Assembly: GCF_004886325.1 (NCBI RefSeq) | Contig: NZ_QXFN01000001.1 | Span: 930,001-994,000, forward strand | From: Cellulomonas telluris | Lineage (GTDB): Bacteria; Actinomycetota; Actinomycetes; Actinomycetales; Cellulomonadaceae | Length of the DNA: 64,000 nt | Direction: 5' to 3' | Part shown: piece by piece, positions 25,102 through 33,641 of the stretch | Layout: each line of letters begins with the position of its first letter | Numbering within the stretch: position 1 is the stretch's first letter | Program-made: the position numbers and the translations under genes | Notes under the pieces: generated by a model | What the model was told of the DNA's origin: nothing | The model's input: only the letters and a program-made list of their open reading frames with translations | Database searches by the model: none

Positions 25102-26390
25102 GGCGCGACCGGCCGGTGCGGCCCGCCCGCACCGGCCGGTCGGCCACCGCGCTCGTCGCCCTGCTCGGGGTCGTCTACTGGACCGCGCACACGATGCTGC
25201 GCCCGCTGGTCGGGCCGTACGTGCTCGACGACGGCGGCACCGCCGCGCAGGCGAGCCTCGCGCTCGCGTCGTTCGCGGTCCTGCCGACGCTCCTGGCGCT
25301 GCCGATCGGGGCGCTGACCGACCGGTGGGGCGTGCGCGCGCTGCTGGTCGGCGGGGGCGTCACGATGGCGGCCGGCGGGGCGCTGCTGCTGCTCCCGCTC
25401 GGCCTGCCGGGTGTGGTCGTGAGCCAGGCGGTGACGGGCGTCGGCACGCTCGCGGTGTGGGTGTCGCTGCAGACGGTCGCGACCCTGCCGCGGGGGGAGG
25501 ACGAGCCGCCACGGGCACGCAACGCGCGCCTCGCGACGTTCTCGCTGTTCCTCGCGGCGGGCCAGGCCGTCGGGCCGGCGCTCGGCACGGGTCTGGCGGA
25601 CACGCTCGGCCCGGACGTGGCCTTCGCGGCGTTCTGCGTGCTCTCGCTCGTGGTCGTCGCGGTCGCGGCGGGCGTGCGCGTGCCGGCGACGCCGCGGGCC
25701 CCGGGGGGACCCGGGGTGCTCCGCTCCTACCGGGACGGCGCGACGCTCATGCGCACGCCCGCCGTGCTCGTCACGCTCGTCGTCAGCTTCACGGCGCTCG
25801 TGGTCCTCGACGTGCGGACGGCCTACCACCCGCTGCTGCTCGGCGAGGCCGGCGTGCCGCAGTGGCAGGTCGGCGTGCTGCTCTCGGTGGCTGCGGCGTT
25901 CGGCTTCCTGTCCCGGCCGCTGTTCCCCGTGGCCATGGCCCGCCTGCCCGAGCCCGTCATGGTCGGGCTCGTGCTCGCGGTGTCGTCCGCGTCGGTCGTC
26001 GCGGTCGCGGTGGTGCCGCCCGAGCCGTGGCTGCTGGCGTCGCTCGCGGCCGTGAACGGCTTCGCGCTCGGGTTCGCCCAGCCGCTCACGCTCGTGCTCA
26101 TGGCGGACCACACGCCCGCCGACCGGCGGGGGCTCGCCTCCGGCCTGCGCTCGTCCGCGAACCGCGGCGCGCAGTTCGTCAACCCGGCCGTGTTCGGCCT
26201 GCTCAGCGCGGTCCTGCCGCTCACGGGAGCGTTCCTCGTGGTCGGCGGCGTGCTCGGCGTCGTCACGGTGGGCAGCACGGTCGCGCTGCAGCGGGCGCGC
26301 CGGGCGGGGCGTGCGGACGACCCGGGGCCTGCGGCCGCGCCGGACGCCGTGTCCGCCGGCGTCCCGGAGCCGCTCGCCGCGCCCCGGTAG
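25098..26390 (+). CDS. MFS transporter, last gene of the GntR/ABC operon
   Basis: 430 residues. A basic lead precedes 12 hydrophobic segments. The loop GALTDRWGVRALLVGGG after the second helix is the conserved MFS D-R-x-G region, and a central loop RVPATPRAPGGPG separates the halves. The GTG start overlaps the hydrolase stop, so it belongs to the same unit and may export the product or import a related compound. A perfect G+C hairpin 13 bases downstream ends the operon. Confidence 0.88.
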   Translation: MRRDRPVRPARTGRSATALVALLGVVYWTAHTMLRPLVGPYVLDDGGTAAQASLALASFAVLPTLLALPIGALTDRWGVRALLVGGGVTMAAGGALLLLPLGLPGVVVSQAVTGVGTLAVWVSLQTVATLPRGEDEPPRARNARLATFSLFLAAGQAVGPALGTGLADTLGPDVAFAAFCVLSLVVVAVAAGVRVPATPRAPGGPGVLRSYRDGATLMRTPAVLVTLVVSFTALVVLDVRTAYHPLLLGEAGVPQWQVGVLLSVAAAFGFLSRPLFPVAMARLPEPVMVGLVLAVSSASVVAVAVVPPEPWLLASLAAVNGFALGFAQPLTLVLMADHTPADRRGLASGLRSSANRGAQFVNPAVFGLLSAVLPLTGAFLVVGGVLGVVTVGSTVALQRARRAGRADDPGPAAAPDAVSAGVPEPLAAPR

Positions 26391-26402
26391 CGCGCCCCGG
26401 GA

Positions 26403-26442
26403 CCGCCCGCCCGCCCGTCGGCCCCCACCGGCGGGCGGGCGG
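26403..26442 (+). terminator. G+C-rich terminator hairpin
   Basis: CCGCCCGCCCGCC (26403-26415) pairs perfectly with GGCGGGCGGGCGG (26430-26442) around a 14-base loop. It lies 13 bases after the MFS stop and before the upstream ORF of the CNNM operon. No T-run follows, as is usual at this G+C content. Confidence 0.8.
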
Positions 26443-26512
26443 CGCGGTCCGCCGGGAACTCGCCGCCGGGTGCGACCGTTGAGCGGCAGGACGTCCCCCG
26501 ACCTGGAGAGAG

Positions 26513-26575
26513 ATGGACAGCGACAGTAGGTACCCCCTGGACCGGCACGAGACCGGAACGGGGGGTGAGAGGTGA
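26513..26575 (+). CDS. 20-codon upstream ORF (candidate leader peptide) of the CNNM operon
   Basis: An ATG preceded by GGAGAGAG opens a 20-codon frame whose product begins MDSDSRYPLD and ends GGER. Its TGA shares one base with the ATG of the following membrane-protein gene (TGATG), the arrangement of reinitiation-coupled genes. The start is acidic at alternate residues and contains a Pro codon. The Mg2+-responsive leader MgtL of enterobacteria also has an acidic, Pro-containing start, and such starts destabilise ribosomes when Mg2+ is low. The second half of the frame forms a hairpin (26532-26566) next to the downstream ribosome-binding site. Translation and function are inferences; no homologue is known to me. 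Confidence 0.5.
   Translation: MDSDSRYPLDRHETGTGGER
26532..26566 (+). promoter_or_regulatory. leader hairpin abutting the CNNM ribosome-binding site
   Basis: ACCCCC (26532-26537) pairs with GGGGGT (26561-26566), and inside it CCGG (26542-26545) can pair with CCGG (26553-26556). The GAGAGG that should recruit ribosomes to the ATG at 26575 begins one base after the stem. Ribosomes on the upstream ORF must open this stem, so coupling or sensing is plausible. Confidence 0.5.
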
Positions 26576-27981
26576 TGTGGGTGCTGTCGCTCCTGCTCGG
26601 GCTGCTGGTCGTGCTCGCGATCACGGCCGCGACCGGGTACTTCGTGGCGCAGGAGTTCGCGTACATGGCCGTGGACCGGTCGCGCCTGAACGCGCGGGCC
26701 GCCGACGGTGACGCCGGTGCGCGGCGGGCGCTCGCGGTGACGCGCCGCACGTCGTTCATGCTCTCGGGCGCCCAGCTCGGCATCACGGTGACGGGTCTGC
26801 TCGTCGGGTACGTGGCGGAGCCGCTGATCGGCGAGTCCCTGGGCGAGGCCCTGGGCGGCGTCGGCGTGCCGACGGGCGTCGGGGTCGTGGTCGGGACCGT
26901 GCTCGCGCTGCTGCTGTCGACGCTCGTGCAGATGCTGTTCGGCGAGCTGTTCCCCAAGAACCTGGCCATCGCGCGTCCTGAGCCGGTGGCCGTCGCGCTC
27001 GCGACGTCCACGACGCTGTACCTGCGCGTGTTCGGCTGGCTGGTCCGGGTCTTCGACTCGGCGTCGAACGCCCTGCTGCGCCTGCTGCGCATCGAGCCGG
27101 TGCACGACGTCGAGCACTCGGCCACCGCGCGCGACCTCGAGCACATCGTGGCCGAGTCCGCGCAGACCGGTGACCTGCCGCGCGAGCTGTCGGTCCTGCT
27201 CGACCGCATCCTCGACTTCCCCGAGCAGGACGTGGAGCACGCCATGATCCCGCGCTCGCGGGTGGACGTCGTGCGCGTCGGCGACACCGTCGGGCAGGTG
27301 CGGGCCCTCATGAGCGAGGGCCACTCGCGCTACCCGGTGCTGGGCCGCGACGACGACGTGCGCGGCGTCGTGCACCTGCAGGACGTGCTCGCCGCGGACG
27401 GGACGGCGGACACCCCGGTCGAGCGGCTGATGCGGCCGGCGGAGCTCGTCCCGACGTCGATGCGCCTGCCCGACGCCCTGCGCCGGCTCGCGGGCAGCCG
27501 CAACCAGCTCGTGTGCGTGCTCGACGAGTACGGCGGCCTGGCCGGCGTGCTGACGTTCGAGGACCTCGCCGAGGAGCTGGTCGGGGAGATCACCGACGAG
27601 CACGACCCGACGGACGCGACGGCCCCCGTCGTGGCGGACGACGGCTCGTGGACGATGGCCGGCGACGTGCACGTGGACGAGGTCGAGCGGGCCGTCGGCC
27701 GTGACCTGCCCCGGGGCGACCACGAGACGATCGGCGGCCTCGTCATCGCGGCGCACGGATCGCTGCCCGAGCTCGGCGCGAGCGTCGTCGTGCTGCTCCC
27801 CGGGGACCCCGGCGACCTCGCGCTGGCCGGCACGCCCGATCCCGTGTGGATGCGGGTGGAGGTGCTCGCGGTCGAGCGGCACGTGCCCGCGCTCGTGCGC
27901 GTCACCGTGCCCGCCGAGCCCCCGCCCACGGACGACGAGCGCGCGGCGGCGATCGCCCGCGGACAGGAGGAGGAGCGATGA
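26575..27981 (+). CDS. CNNM/CorC-type membrane protein with CBS pair (hemolysin-like, DUF21)
   Basis: 468 residues. The DUF21 transmembrane domain occupies about residues 1-190 (four hydrophobic segments; QEFAYMAVDRSRLNARA, SGAQLGITVTGLLVGYVAEP and ELFPKNLAIARPE are conserved landmarks). A CBS pair follows (about 215-335, including HAMIPRSRVDVV and VLDEYGGLAGVLTFEDLAEELVGEI), then a CorC_HlyC domain (WTMAGDVHVDEV). The family moves or senses Mg2+ (CNNM, CorC, YhdP/MpfA). The ATG at 26575 overlaps the stop of the upstream ORF; GTG at 26572 is an alternative. It overlaps the next gene by ATGA. Confidence 0.92.
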   Translation: MWVLSLLLGLLVVLAITAATGYFVAQEFAYMAVDRSRLNARAADGDAGARRALAVTRRTSFMLSGAQLGITVTGLLVGYVAEPLIGESLGEALGGVGVPTGVGVVVGTVLALLLSTLVQMLFGELFPKNLAIARPEPVAVALATSTTLYLRVFGWLVRVFDSASNALLRLLRIEPVHDVEHSATARDLEHIVAESAQTGDLPRELSVLLDRILDFPEQDVEHAMIPRSRVDVVRVGDTVGQVRALMSEGHSRYPVLGRDDDVRGVVHLQDVLAADGTADTPVERLMRPAELVPTSMRLPDALRRLAGSRNQLVCVLDEYGGLAGVLTFEDLAEELVGEITDEHDPTDATAPVVADDGSWTMAGDVHVDEVERAVGRDLPRGDHETIGGLVIAAHGSLPELGASVVVLLPGDPGDLALAGTPDPVWMRVEVLAVERHVPALVRVTVPAEPPPTDDERAAAIARGQEEER

Positions 27982-29024
27982 GCGACCCCCTGGTCGTCAC
28001 GCTGGTGACCGTCGGACTGATCGCGCTGAGCGCGTTCTTCGTCGCGATCGAGTTCGCGGCGCTCGCCGCCAAGCGGTACCGCCTCGAGGAGGCGGCCCCG
28101 CGCAGCCGGTCCGCGCGCGCGGCCCTGCGCAGCTCCACCGAGCTCACGGTCCTGCTGGCGGGGTCCCAGCTCGGGATCACGGCCTGCACCCTCGCCCTCG
28201 GGGCGGTGACGAAGCCGGCGGTGCACCACTGGCTGACGCCGCTGTTCGAGGACTGGGGCGCGGCCGCCTGGCTGGCGGACGCGGCCGGGTTCGTGCTCGC
28301 GCTGGTGGTCGTGACGTTCCTGCACCTGGTGGTCGGCGAGATGGCACCGAAGTCCTGGGCGATCGCGCACCCGGAGACGTCGGCGATCCTGCTCGCGACG
28401 CCCATGCGGGCGTTCATGTGGCTGACGCGACCGGTGCTGCGTGCGCTCAACGACGCCGCGAACTGGTGCCTGCGCAAGGTCGGCGTCGAGCCGACCGACC
28501 AGCTCGCCACGGGCCAGAACCCCGACGACCTGCGGCACCTCGTCGAGCACTCGGCGAACGTCGGCGCCCTCGACGAGGCGTACTCGCGGCAGATCACCGG
28601 CGCGCTGGAGCTGCAGACGCTCACCGTGCGGGACCTGGTCACGCCGGACGGGACGCCCACCGCGGTGCCGGCGGACGCGACGACGGACGACGTCCGCGAC
28701 GTCAGCCGGTCCTCGGGCCACCTGCGGGTGCTGGTCGGCACCGGTGACCACCTCGACGGCGTCGTGCACGTGCGCGACACGCTCGCGCACCCCGACGGCA
28801 CCCCGGTGTCCGCCCTGGTCCGGCCCGTGCTGCAGCTCGCGGCGGACGCCCCGGTCGCCGCGGCGCTGGCCGAGATGCGCGAGACGCGCCAGCACCTCGC
28901 GGTCGTCCACGACGACGCCGGGCGGGTGGTCGGCGTCGTGACGCTGGCGGACGTCCTCGCGCGGCTGTTCCCGGCGCTCACGGGTGCGGCGGCCTCCGGG
29001 ACGGCCGCCGACCCGGCCCGCTGA
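27978..29024 (+). CDS. second CNNM/CorC-type membrane protein, shorter
   Basis: 348 residues, paralogue of the upstream protein. The DUF21 landmarks are FFVAIEFAALAAKRYRLEE, LAGSQLGITACTLALGAVTKP and GEMAPKSWAIAHPE. A CBS pair spans about residues 205-330 and ends VVGVVTLADVLARLF. The CorC_HlyC domain of the first protein is absent. Such long/short pairs are commonly adjacent in Actinobacteria and may form a heteromeric ion transporter. AGGAGGAG precedes the ATG and lies within the end of the upstream gene. Confidence 0.91.
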   Translation: MSDPLVVTLVTVGLIALSAFFVAIEFAALAAKRYRLEEAAPRSRSARAALRSSTELTVLLAGSQLGITACTLALGAVTKPAVHHWLTPLFEDWGAAAWLADAAGFVLALVVVTFLHLVVGEMAPKSWAIAHPETSAILLATPMRAFMWLTRPVLRALNDAANWCLRKVGVEPTDQLATGQNPDDLRHLVEHSANVGALDEAYSRQITGALELQTLTVRDLVTPDGTPTAVPADATTDDVRDVSRSSGHLRVLVGTGDHLDGVVHVRDTLAHPDGTPVSALVRPVLQLAADAPVAAALAEMRETRQHLAVVHDDAGRVVGVVTLADVLARLFPALTGAAASGTAADPAR

Positions 29025-29041
29025 CGCCCGCTCGGTAGCCT

Positions 29042-29078
29042 GTCGGGGCGCCACCCTCCTCCGGGGTGGCGCCCCGAC
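29042..29078 (+). terminator. 15-bp perfect hairpin between CNNM and aldo/keto reductase genes
   Basis: GTCGGGGCGCCACCC (29042-29056) pairs fully with 29064-29078. It follows the CNNM stop by 17 bases and probably ends that operon. A TAGCCT -10-like box at 29036-29041 touches its left edge, so it could also be the 5' leader of the reductase mRNA. Confidence 0.75.
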
Positions 29079-29097
29079 CCGCGTGAGGACGCCACAG

Positions 29098-30138
29098 ATG
29101 CCGAGCCTGCAGCCGTACCGTGCCGACGACTCCCGGTACGACGCCATGACCTACCGCCGCACCGGCCGCTCCGGCCTCGACCTGCCCGCGCTGTCGCTCG
29201 GCCTGTGGCACAACTTCGGCGACCAGACGCCGTTCGAGGTCCAGCGGGCCGTGCTGCGACGCGCGTTCGACCTCGGCGTCACGCACCTCGACCTGGCGAA
29301 CAACTACGGTCCGCAGCCGGGCGCCGCGGAGGAGAACTTCGGACGGCACCTGGCCCGCGACCTGCGGCCGTACCGCGACGAGCTCGTGATCTCCACGAAG
29401 GCCGGCTACGACATGTGGTCGGGCCCGTACCAGGACGGCGGCTCGCGCAAGTACCTGCTGTCGTCCCTCGACGCCTCGCTGCAGCGGATGGGCCTGGAGT
29501 ACGTCGACGTCTTCTACCACCACCGCCCCGACCCGACGACGCCCCTCGAGGAGACGATGGGCGCGCTGCACCACGCCGTGACGAGCGGGAAGGCGCTGTA
29601 CGTCGGCGTCTCCAGCTACTCGCCGTCGCAGACGCGCGAGGCGCACCGGATCCTCGGCGAGATGGGCACCCGCCTGCTCATCCACCAGCCCAGCTACTCG
29701 ATGTTCAACCGGCACGTGGAGAACGTGGGCGAGGGCGAGACGGAGTCGCTGCTCGACGCGGTCGGCGAGCTCGGCGTCGGCATGATCGTGTTCTCCCCGC
29801 TCGCGCAGGGCCTGCTCACCGACCGCTACCTGGGTGGCGAGGCACCCGCGGGGTCGCGCGCCGCGGGTGCCAGTCCGTTCCTGTCGTCGCAGGCCATCTC
29901 CGAGACGTACCTGACGCGTGCGCGGGCCCTGAACGAGATCGCGGCCGGGCGGGGGCAGACGCTCGCGCAGCTCGCGCTGTCGTGGGTGCTGCGTGACGAC
30001 CGCGTGACGTCGGCCCTCATCGGCGCCAGCTCGGTGCGCCAGCTCGAGGACAACGTGCGCGCGCTCGAGGCCGGCCCGCTGACGGCGGACGAGGTCGCGG
30101 CGATCGAGGAGCACGCGGTCGACGGCACCGGGCGCTGA
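29098..30138 (+). CDS. aldo/keto reductase, YghZ (L-glyceraldehyde 3-phosphate reductase) type
   Basis: 346 residues. The catalytic tetrad is visible: Asp and Tyr in THLDLANNYGP, Lys in VISTKAGYDMW and His in VFYHHRPD. The NADPH-binding tail segment LIGASSVRQLEDNV is conserved. The start (YRADDSRYDAMTYRRTGRSGLDLP) and length match the YghZ/Gpr group that reduces L-glyceraldehyde 3-phosphate and methylglyoxal. It is transcribed alone and converges with GH67. The exact aldehyde is not certain. Confidence 0.92.
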   Translation: MPSLQPYRADDSRYDAMTYRRTGRSGLDLPALSLGLWHNFGDQTPFEVQRAVLRRAFDLGVTHLDLANNYGPQPGAAEENFGRHLARDLRPYRDELVISTKAGYDMWSGPYQDGGSRKYLLSSLDASLQRMGLEYVDVFYHHRPDPTTPLEETMGALHHAVTSGKALYVGVSSYSPSQTREAHRILGEMGTRLLIHQPSYSMFNRHVENVGEGETESLLDAVGELGVGMIVFSPLAQGLLTDRYLGGEAPAGSRAAGASPFLSSQAISETYLTRARALNEIAAGRGQTLAQLALSWVLRDDRVTSALIGASSVRQLEDNVRALEAGPLTADEVAAIEEHAVDGTGR

Positions 30139-30175
30139 CGCCGGCGGCGCCGCGACCGGTCGGGTCGCCCGTCGG

Positions 30176-30209
30176 CCGCGCGGCGGGGTCCCTCCTCCCC
30201 GCCGCGCGG
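30176..30209. terminator. bidirectional terminator between convergent genes
   Basis: CCGCGCGGCGGGG (30176-30188) pairs perfectly with 30197-30209 around an eight-base loop. It lies between the aldo/keto reductase (plus) and GH67 (minus), and stops four bases short of the GH67 stop codon, so it serves both. Confidence 0.8.
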
Positions 30210-30212
30210 ACG

Positions 30213-32291
30213 TCAGTAGATCCGCCGCCCGGAGGCGTCCGGCACGCCGGACTTGCGGAACACGTAGGTGCGGACCTGGTCGCGCCACTCGGTGGCGGAC
30301 CGCAGCTGCTCGGCGAGCCGCTCGGTGACCCGCGCGTGCAGCGCGTCGTCGACGAGCCCGGCGAGGTCCGCCCACGCGGCGACCATGCGCTCGACCTCGT
30401 CGACGGCGTCGGCCCGCGAGTCGTACACGTGCTGCACCACCGTCGTCCCCGACTGCAGCCGGTGCTCCCACGGCACGTGGTGGAAGAACAGCAGCAGCTC
30501 GTCGGGGCAGGTCGCGACGTCCTCGTAGACGTCCCGCCACGGCGCCTCGTACTGCCCGGTGTACCCGGTACCGGTGGCCCGCGTGCGGTCCACACCGATG
30601 CCGTCGCGGTCGGCGAAGTGGTACGTGCCCCACGGGCTGTACTCGTACCCGTCGACGGACGGGCCGTAGTGCGACCCCGGCGTCACCATGAAGCCGACGC
30701 CGAGCGGGGCCGTGTAGGCCTCGTACGTGCGCCACGACCCGTCCATGAGGCGGTGCAGCGTGGCCGCCACGTGGGGGTCCGCGCCGGGGAACGTGAGGCC
30801 GATCCACTCGTCGAGCAGCGCGACGGGGTCCGACTCCGGGTCCCACGCCAGACGCGCGAAGGCGTACAGGTTGGCCTGTGCGAGCGGGTGCCCGGTCCAG
30901 AACGCGTCGTCGCCGACGTTGGAGACCGCGACGACGCCGCCGGCGCGTCGGGGAGCGGCCTCGGGGCCGTCGGGGTCGTCCGCGTCGGCGGGGCCGGGGA
31001 GACCGGTCACGATCTGCCCGACCGTGCGCGTCGCGTTCTGCGTGAGCGGGAAGCGCAGGATCTCGCTCCACCACGGGCCGAGGTAGCACACGTGCTTCTG
31101 GTGCCCCGTGTACTCCTGCGTGACCTGCAGCTCGACGGCCACCCGCGTGCGGGGCATCGCGCCGATCACGGGTGAGACCGCCTCGCGGGTCTGGAAGTCG
31201 AGCGGGCCGTGCTTGACCTGCACGACCACGTTGTCGTCGAACCGCCCGTCGAGCGGCTGGAAGTGGTCGTACGCCGCCCGGGCGCGGTCGGTCGACCGGT
31301 CCCGCCAGTCCTGCGTGTGGTTGTAGACGAACGCGCGCCAGAAGACCGTGCCGCCGTGCGGCGCGACGGCCCGGGCCAGCAGGTTCGCGCCGTCGGCGTG
31401 GTCGCGCCCGTACGCGAACGGCCCCGGCTGCCCCTCCGAGTCCGCCTTGACGACGAACCCGCCGAAGTCCGGGACCGCCGCCCACACGCGGTCGGCCGCC
31501 TCGGCCCACCAGCGCTGCACGTCGGCGTCGAGCGGGTCGGACGTGGGCAGCCCGCCGAGCGTCATCGGCGCGGCGAACGACACCGACAGGTACGTGCGGG
31601 CGCCGTGCGGGCGGAACACGTCCGCCAGCCGGGCGACGTCCGGCAGCCCGTCGGTGAGCAGCCGGGCCTCCGTGCGGTGCACGTTGACGTTGTTCAGGGA
31701 GACGGCGTTGATCCCCACCGAGCCGAGCAGCCGTGCGTACGCGGCGACGCGGGTGAGGTCCTCGCGCACGCGCCCGGCCTCGAACCACAGCGACCCGCCG
31801 GCGTACCCGCGCTCGACCTGCCCCATGACCGGGTGCACGTCGACGTTGTCCCAGTGGTCCAGCATGCGCAGCGACGACGTGGGGACGTCCACGACCTCGT
31901 CGTCGTCCGCGCCCCACGCGTCCTCGCCCCGGCGGACGAGCGCGTGCAGGCCGTGCAGCAGCCCGGCCGCCGTGGCGGCCCGGACGTACGCGCGCCCGTC
32001 CCGCCGGCCGAGCACGAAGCCGTCCGGGCCGACCTGCGGGGCGTCGCCGATCTCGAGCGTCAGGTCGTGCTCGCCGTCGGCCGGCTCCTGCGGGGTGCTC
32101 ACCGTGAACGACCCGCCGAACAGGCGCGTCGCGCGGCGCACCTCGGCGACGACGGTGTCCGCGACCGGGCCGGCGTCGGGGCCGAGCGCCACGAGCACGC
32201 GGCGCGACCCGAGCGGGCGGAACGCGGCGTCCGGCAGCCACGCGTCGTGCCAGGGGTTCTGCCAGGAGTCCTGCGGGGTCGACGTGCTCAC
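30213..32291 (-). CDS. GH67 alpha-glucuronidase
   Basis: 692 residues, the full length of the family. After an N-terminal alpha/beta domain the (beta/alpha)8 core holds Glu286 in [12 protein letters not shown] (general acid) and two further family acidic residues in [15 protein letters not shown] and [11 protein letters not shown] (Asp and Glu that activate water). The C-terminal helical domain ends [15 protein letters not shown]. It removes 4-O-methyl-glucuronic acid from the non-reducing end of aldouronic acids produced from glucuronoxylan. No signal peptide is present, so the substrate must be imported. The GTG start overlaps the dehydratase stop (GTGA). Confidence 0.96.
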   Translation of the reverse strand: MSTSTPQDSWQNPWHDAWLPDAAFRPLGSRRVLVALGPDAGPVADTVVAEVRRATRLFGGSFTVSTPQEPADGEHDLTLEIGDAPQVGPDGFVLGRRDGRAYVRAATAAGLLHGLHALVRRGEDAWGADDDEVVDVPTSSLRMLDHWDNVDVHPVMGQVERGYAGGSLWFEAGRVREDLTRVAAYARLLGSVGINAVSLNNVNVHRTEARLLTDGLPDVARLADVFRPHGARTYLSVSFAAPMTLGGLPTSDPLDADVQRWWAEAADRVWAAVPDFGGFVVKADSEGQPGPFAYGRDHADGANLLARAVAPHGGTVFWRAFVYNHTQDWRDRSTDRARAAYDHFQPLDGRFDDNVVVQVKHGPLDFQTREAVSPVIGAMPRTRVAVELQVTQEYTGHQKHVCYLGPWWSEILRFPLTQNATRTVGQIVTGLPGPADADDPDGPEAAPRRAGGVVAVSNVGDDAFWTGHPLAQANLYAFARLAWDPESDPVALLDEWIGLTFPGADPHVAATLHRLMDGSWRTYEAYTAPLGVGFMVTPGSHYGPSVDGYEYSPWGTYHFADRDGIGVDRTRATGTGYTGQYEAPWRDVYEDVATCPDELLLFFHHVPWEHRLQSGTTVVQHVYDSRADAVDEVERMVAAWADLAGLVDDALHARVTERLAEQLRSATEWRDQVRTYVFRKSGVPDASGRRIY

Positions 32292-33520
32292 CAGTCGTGC
32301 ACCGTCCCGTCCTTGAGCCGGTTGAACGGCAGGTACGCCGTCTCGTACGGGAAACGCGTCGCCGCCTCGTCGTCGTGCTCGACGCCCAGGCCGGGCTCCT
32401 CGCCGGGGTGCAGGTAGCCGTCGGTGAACGTGAACGAGGTGCGGAACACCTCGTACGTCGTCGCCGAGTGCTGCATGTACTCCTGGATGCCGAAGTTGTG
32501 GATCGCCAGGCCCAGGTGCAGCGCGGCGGCCATGCCGACGGGGGAGATGTCGGTCGGCCCGTGGAAGCCCGACTTGATCTGGTACTGGGCGGCGAAGTCG
32601 ACGATGCGGCGCAGCGACGTGATGCCGCCCGCGTGCGTGACCGACGAGCGGACGTAGTCGATGAGCTGCTCGCGGATGATCGTCTGGTAGTCCCACACGG
32701 TGTTGAAGACCTCGCCGATCGCGAGCGGCGTCACCGTGTGCTGCCGGACCAGGCGCAGCGCCTCCTGGTTCTCGGCCGGCGTGCAGTCCTCGAGCCAGAA
32801 CAGGTCGTACGGCTCGAGGTCCTTGCCGAGGCGGGCCGCCTGGATGGGCGTCATGCGGTGGTGGCCGTCGTGCAGCAGCGGCAGGTCGGGGCCGAACTCG
32901 TGGCGCACGGCCTCGAAGACGCCGGGCAGGTGGCGCATGTACGCGCGGGTGTCCCAGTCCTCCTCGGCCGGCAGGGGTGCGCGCTGCGCGGGCTCGTAGT
33001 CGTAGCGGCCGGACGTGGACGGCTGGGCGGCGACGCCGTAGACGGCGTTGATGCCGGGCACCGACGTCTGGACGCGGATCGACCGGAACCCCTCGTCGAG
33101 GTGGCGGCGGATGGAGTCGAACAGCTCGGGCAGGTCGCGGCCCGACGCGTGCCCGTACGCCATGAGCCCGCTGCGGCTGGCACCGCCGAGCAGCTGGTAG
33201 AGGGGCATGCCGGCGATGCGGGCCTTGATGTCCCACAGCGCCATGTCCACGGCCGCGATCGCGGCCATCGTGACGGGTCCGCGGCGCCAGTACGCGCTGC
33301 GGTAGAGGAACTGCCACGTGTCCTCGATCCGGTGCGCGTCCCTGCCGATGAGCAGGGGGACCACGTGGTCCGTCAGGTAGCTGGCGACGGACAGCTCACG
33401 GCCGTTGAGCGTGGCGTCGCCGAGCCCGACGACGCCGTCCTCGGTGACCACCCGCAGGGTCACGAAGTTGCGTCCGGGGCTGGAGACCAGCACCTCGGCG
33501 GTGCGGATCGCGGTGGACAT
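32288..33520 (-). CDS. ManD-type D-mannonate dehydratase (enolase superfamily, RspA-like)
   Basis: 410 residues. The capping domain ([31 protein letters not shown]) and barrel are full length. The ManD subgroup landmarks are [25 protein letters not shown] (metal Asp and catalytic His), [27 protein letters not shown] and [13 protein letters not shown]. ManD proteins dehydrate D-mannonate or D-gluconate to 2-keto-3-deoxygluconate; many members are slow and may serve other roles. Coupling to the alpha-glucuronidase favours a role in uronate breakdown. GGAGGGAG lies upstream of the ATG at 33520. Confidence 0.92.
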   Translation of the reverse strand: MSTAIRTAEVLVSSPGRNFVTLRVVTEDGVVGLGDATLNGRELSVASYLTDHVVPLLIGRDAHRIEDTWQFLYRSAYWRRGPVTMAAIAAVDMALWDIKARIAGMPLYQLLGGASRSGLMAYGHASGRDLPELFDSIRRHLDEGFRSIRVQTSVPGINAVYGVAAQPSTSGRYDYEPAQRAPLPAEEDWDTRAYMRHLPGVFEAVRHEFGPDLPLLHDGHHRMTPIQAARLGKDLEPYDLFWLEDCTPAENQEALRLVRQHTVTPLAIGEVFNTVWDYQTIIREQLIDYVRSSVTHAGGITSLRRIVDFAAQYQIKSGFHGPTDISPVGMAAALHLGLAIHNFGIQEYMQHSATTYEVFRTSFTFTDGYLHPGEEPGLGVEHDDEAATRFPYETAYLPFNRLKDGTVHDW

Positions 33521-33588
33521 CGGTGTCACTCCCTCCGCCCGCACGTCGTCGGCGGGCTGCGGCGAGCGTATGCAGGGCTGCCGCAGGA

Positions 33589-33614
33589 TGGCAATCGTGT
33601 GCCATGCTTTGCCA
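33589..33614. promoter_or_regulatory. candidate LacI operator between manD and lacI
   Basis: TGGCAA (33589-33594) and TTGCCA (33609-33614) form a perfect inverted repeat; an internal TGCCA at 33600-33604 gives a second, closer repeat with the same left arm. The region lies in the 121-base gap between divergent manD and lacI genes. Which pairing is used cannot be told. Confidence 0.6.
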
Positions 33615-33641
33615 GGCGATGTGCCACGGAAGGAGGGCGTC

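Noticed and set aside
26445-26571. An M-box (Mg2+) riboswitch ahead of the CNNM genes
   Set aside because: The conserved M-box segments are not present; the region is better explained by the small upstream ORF and a hairpin.
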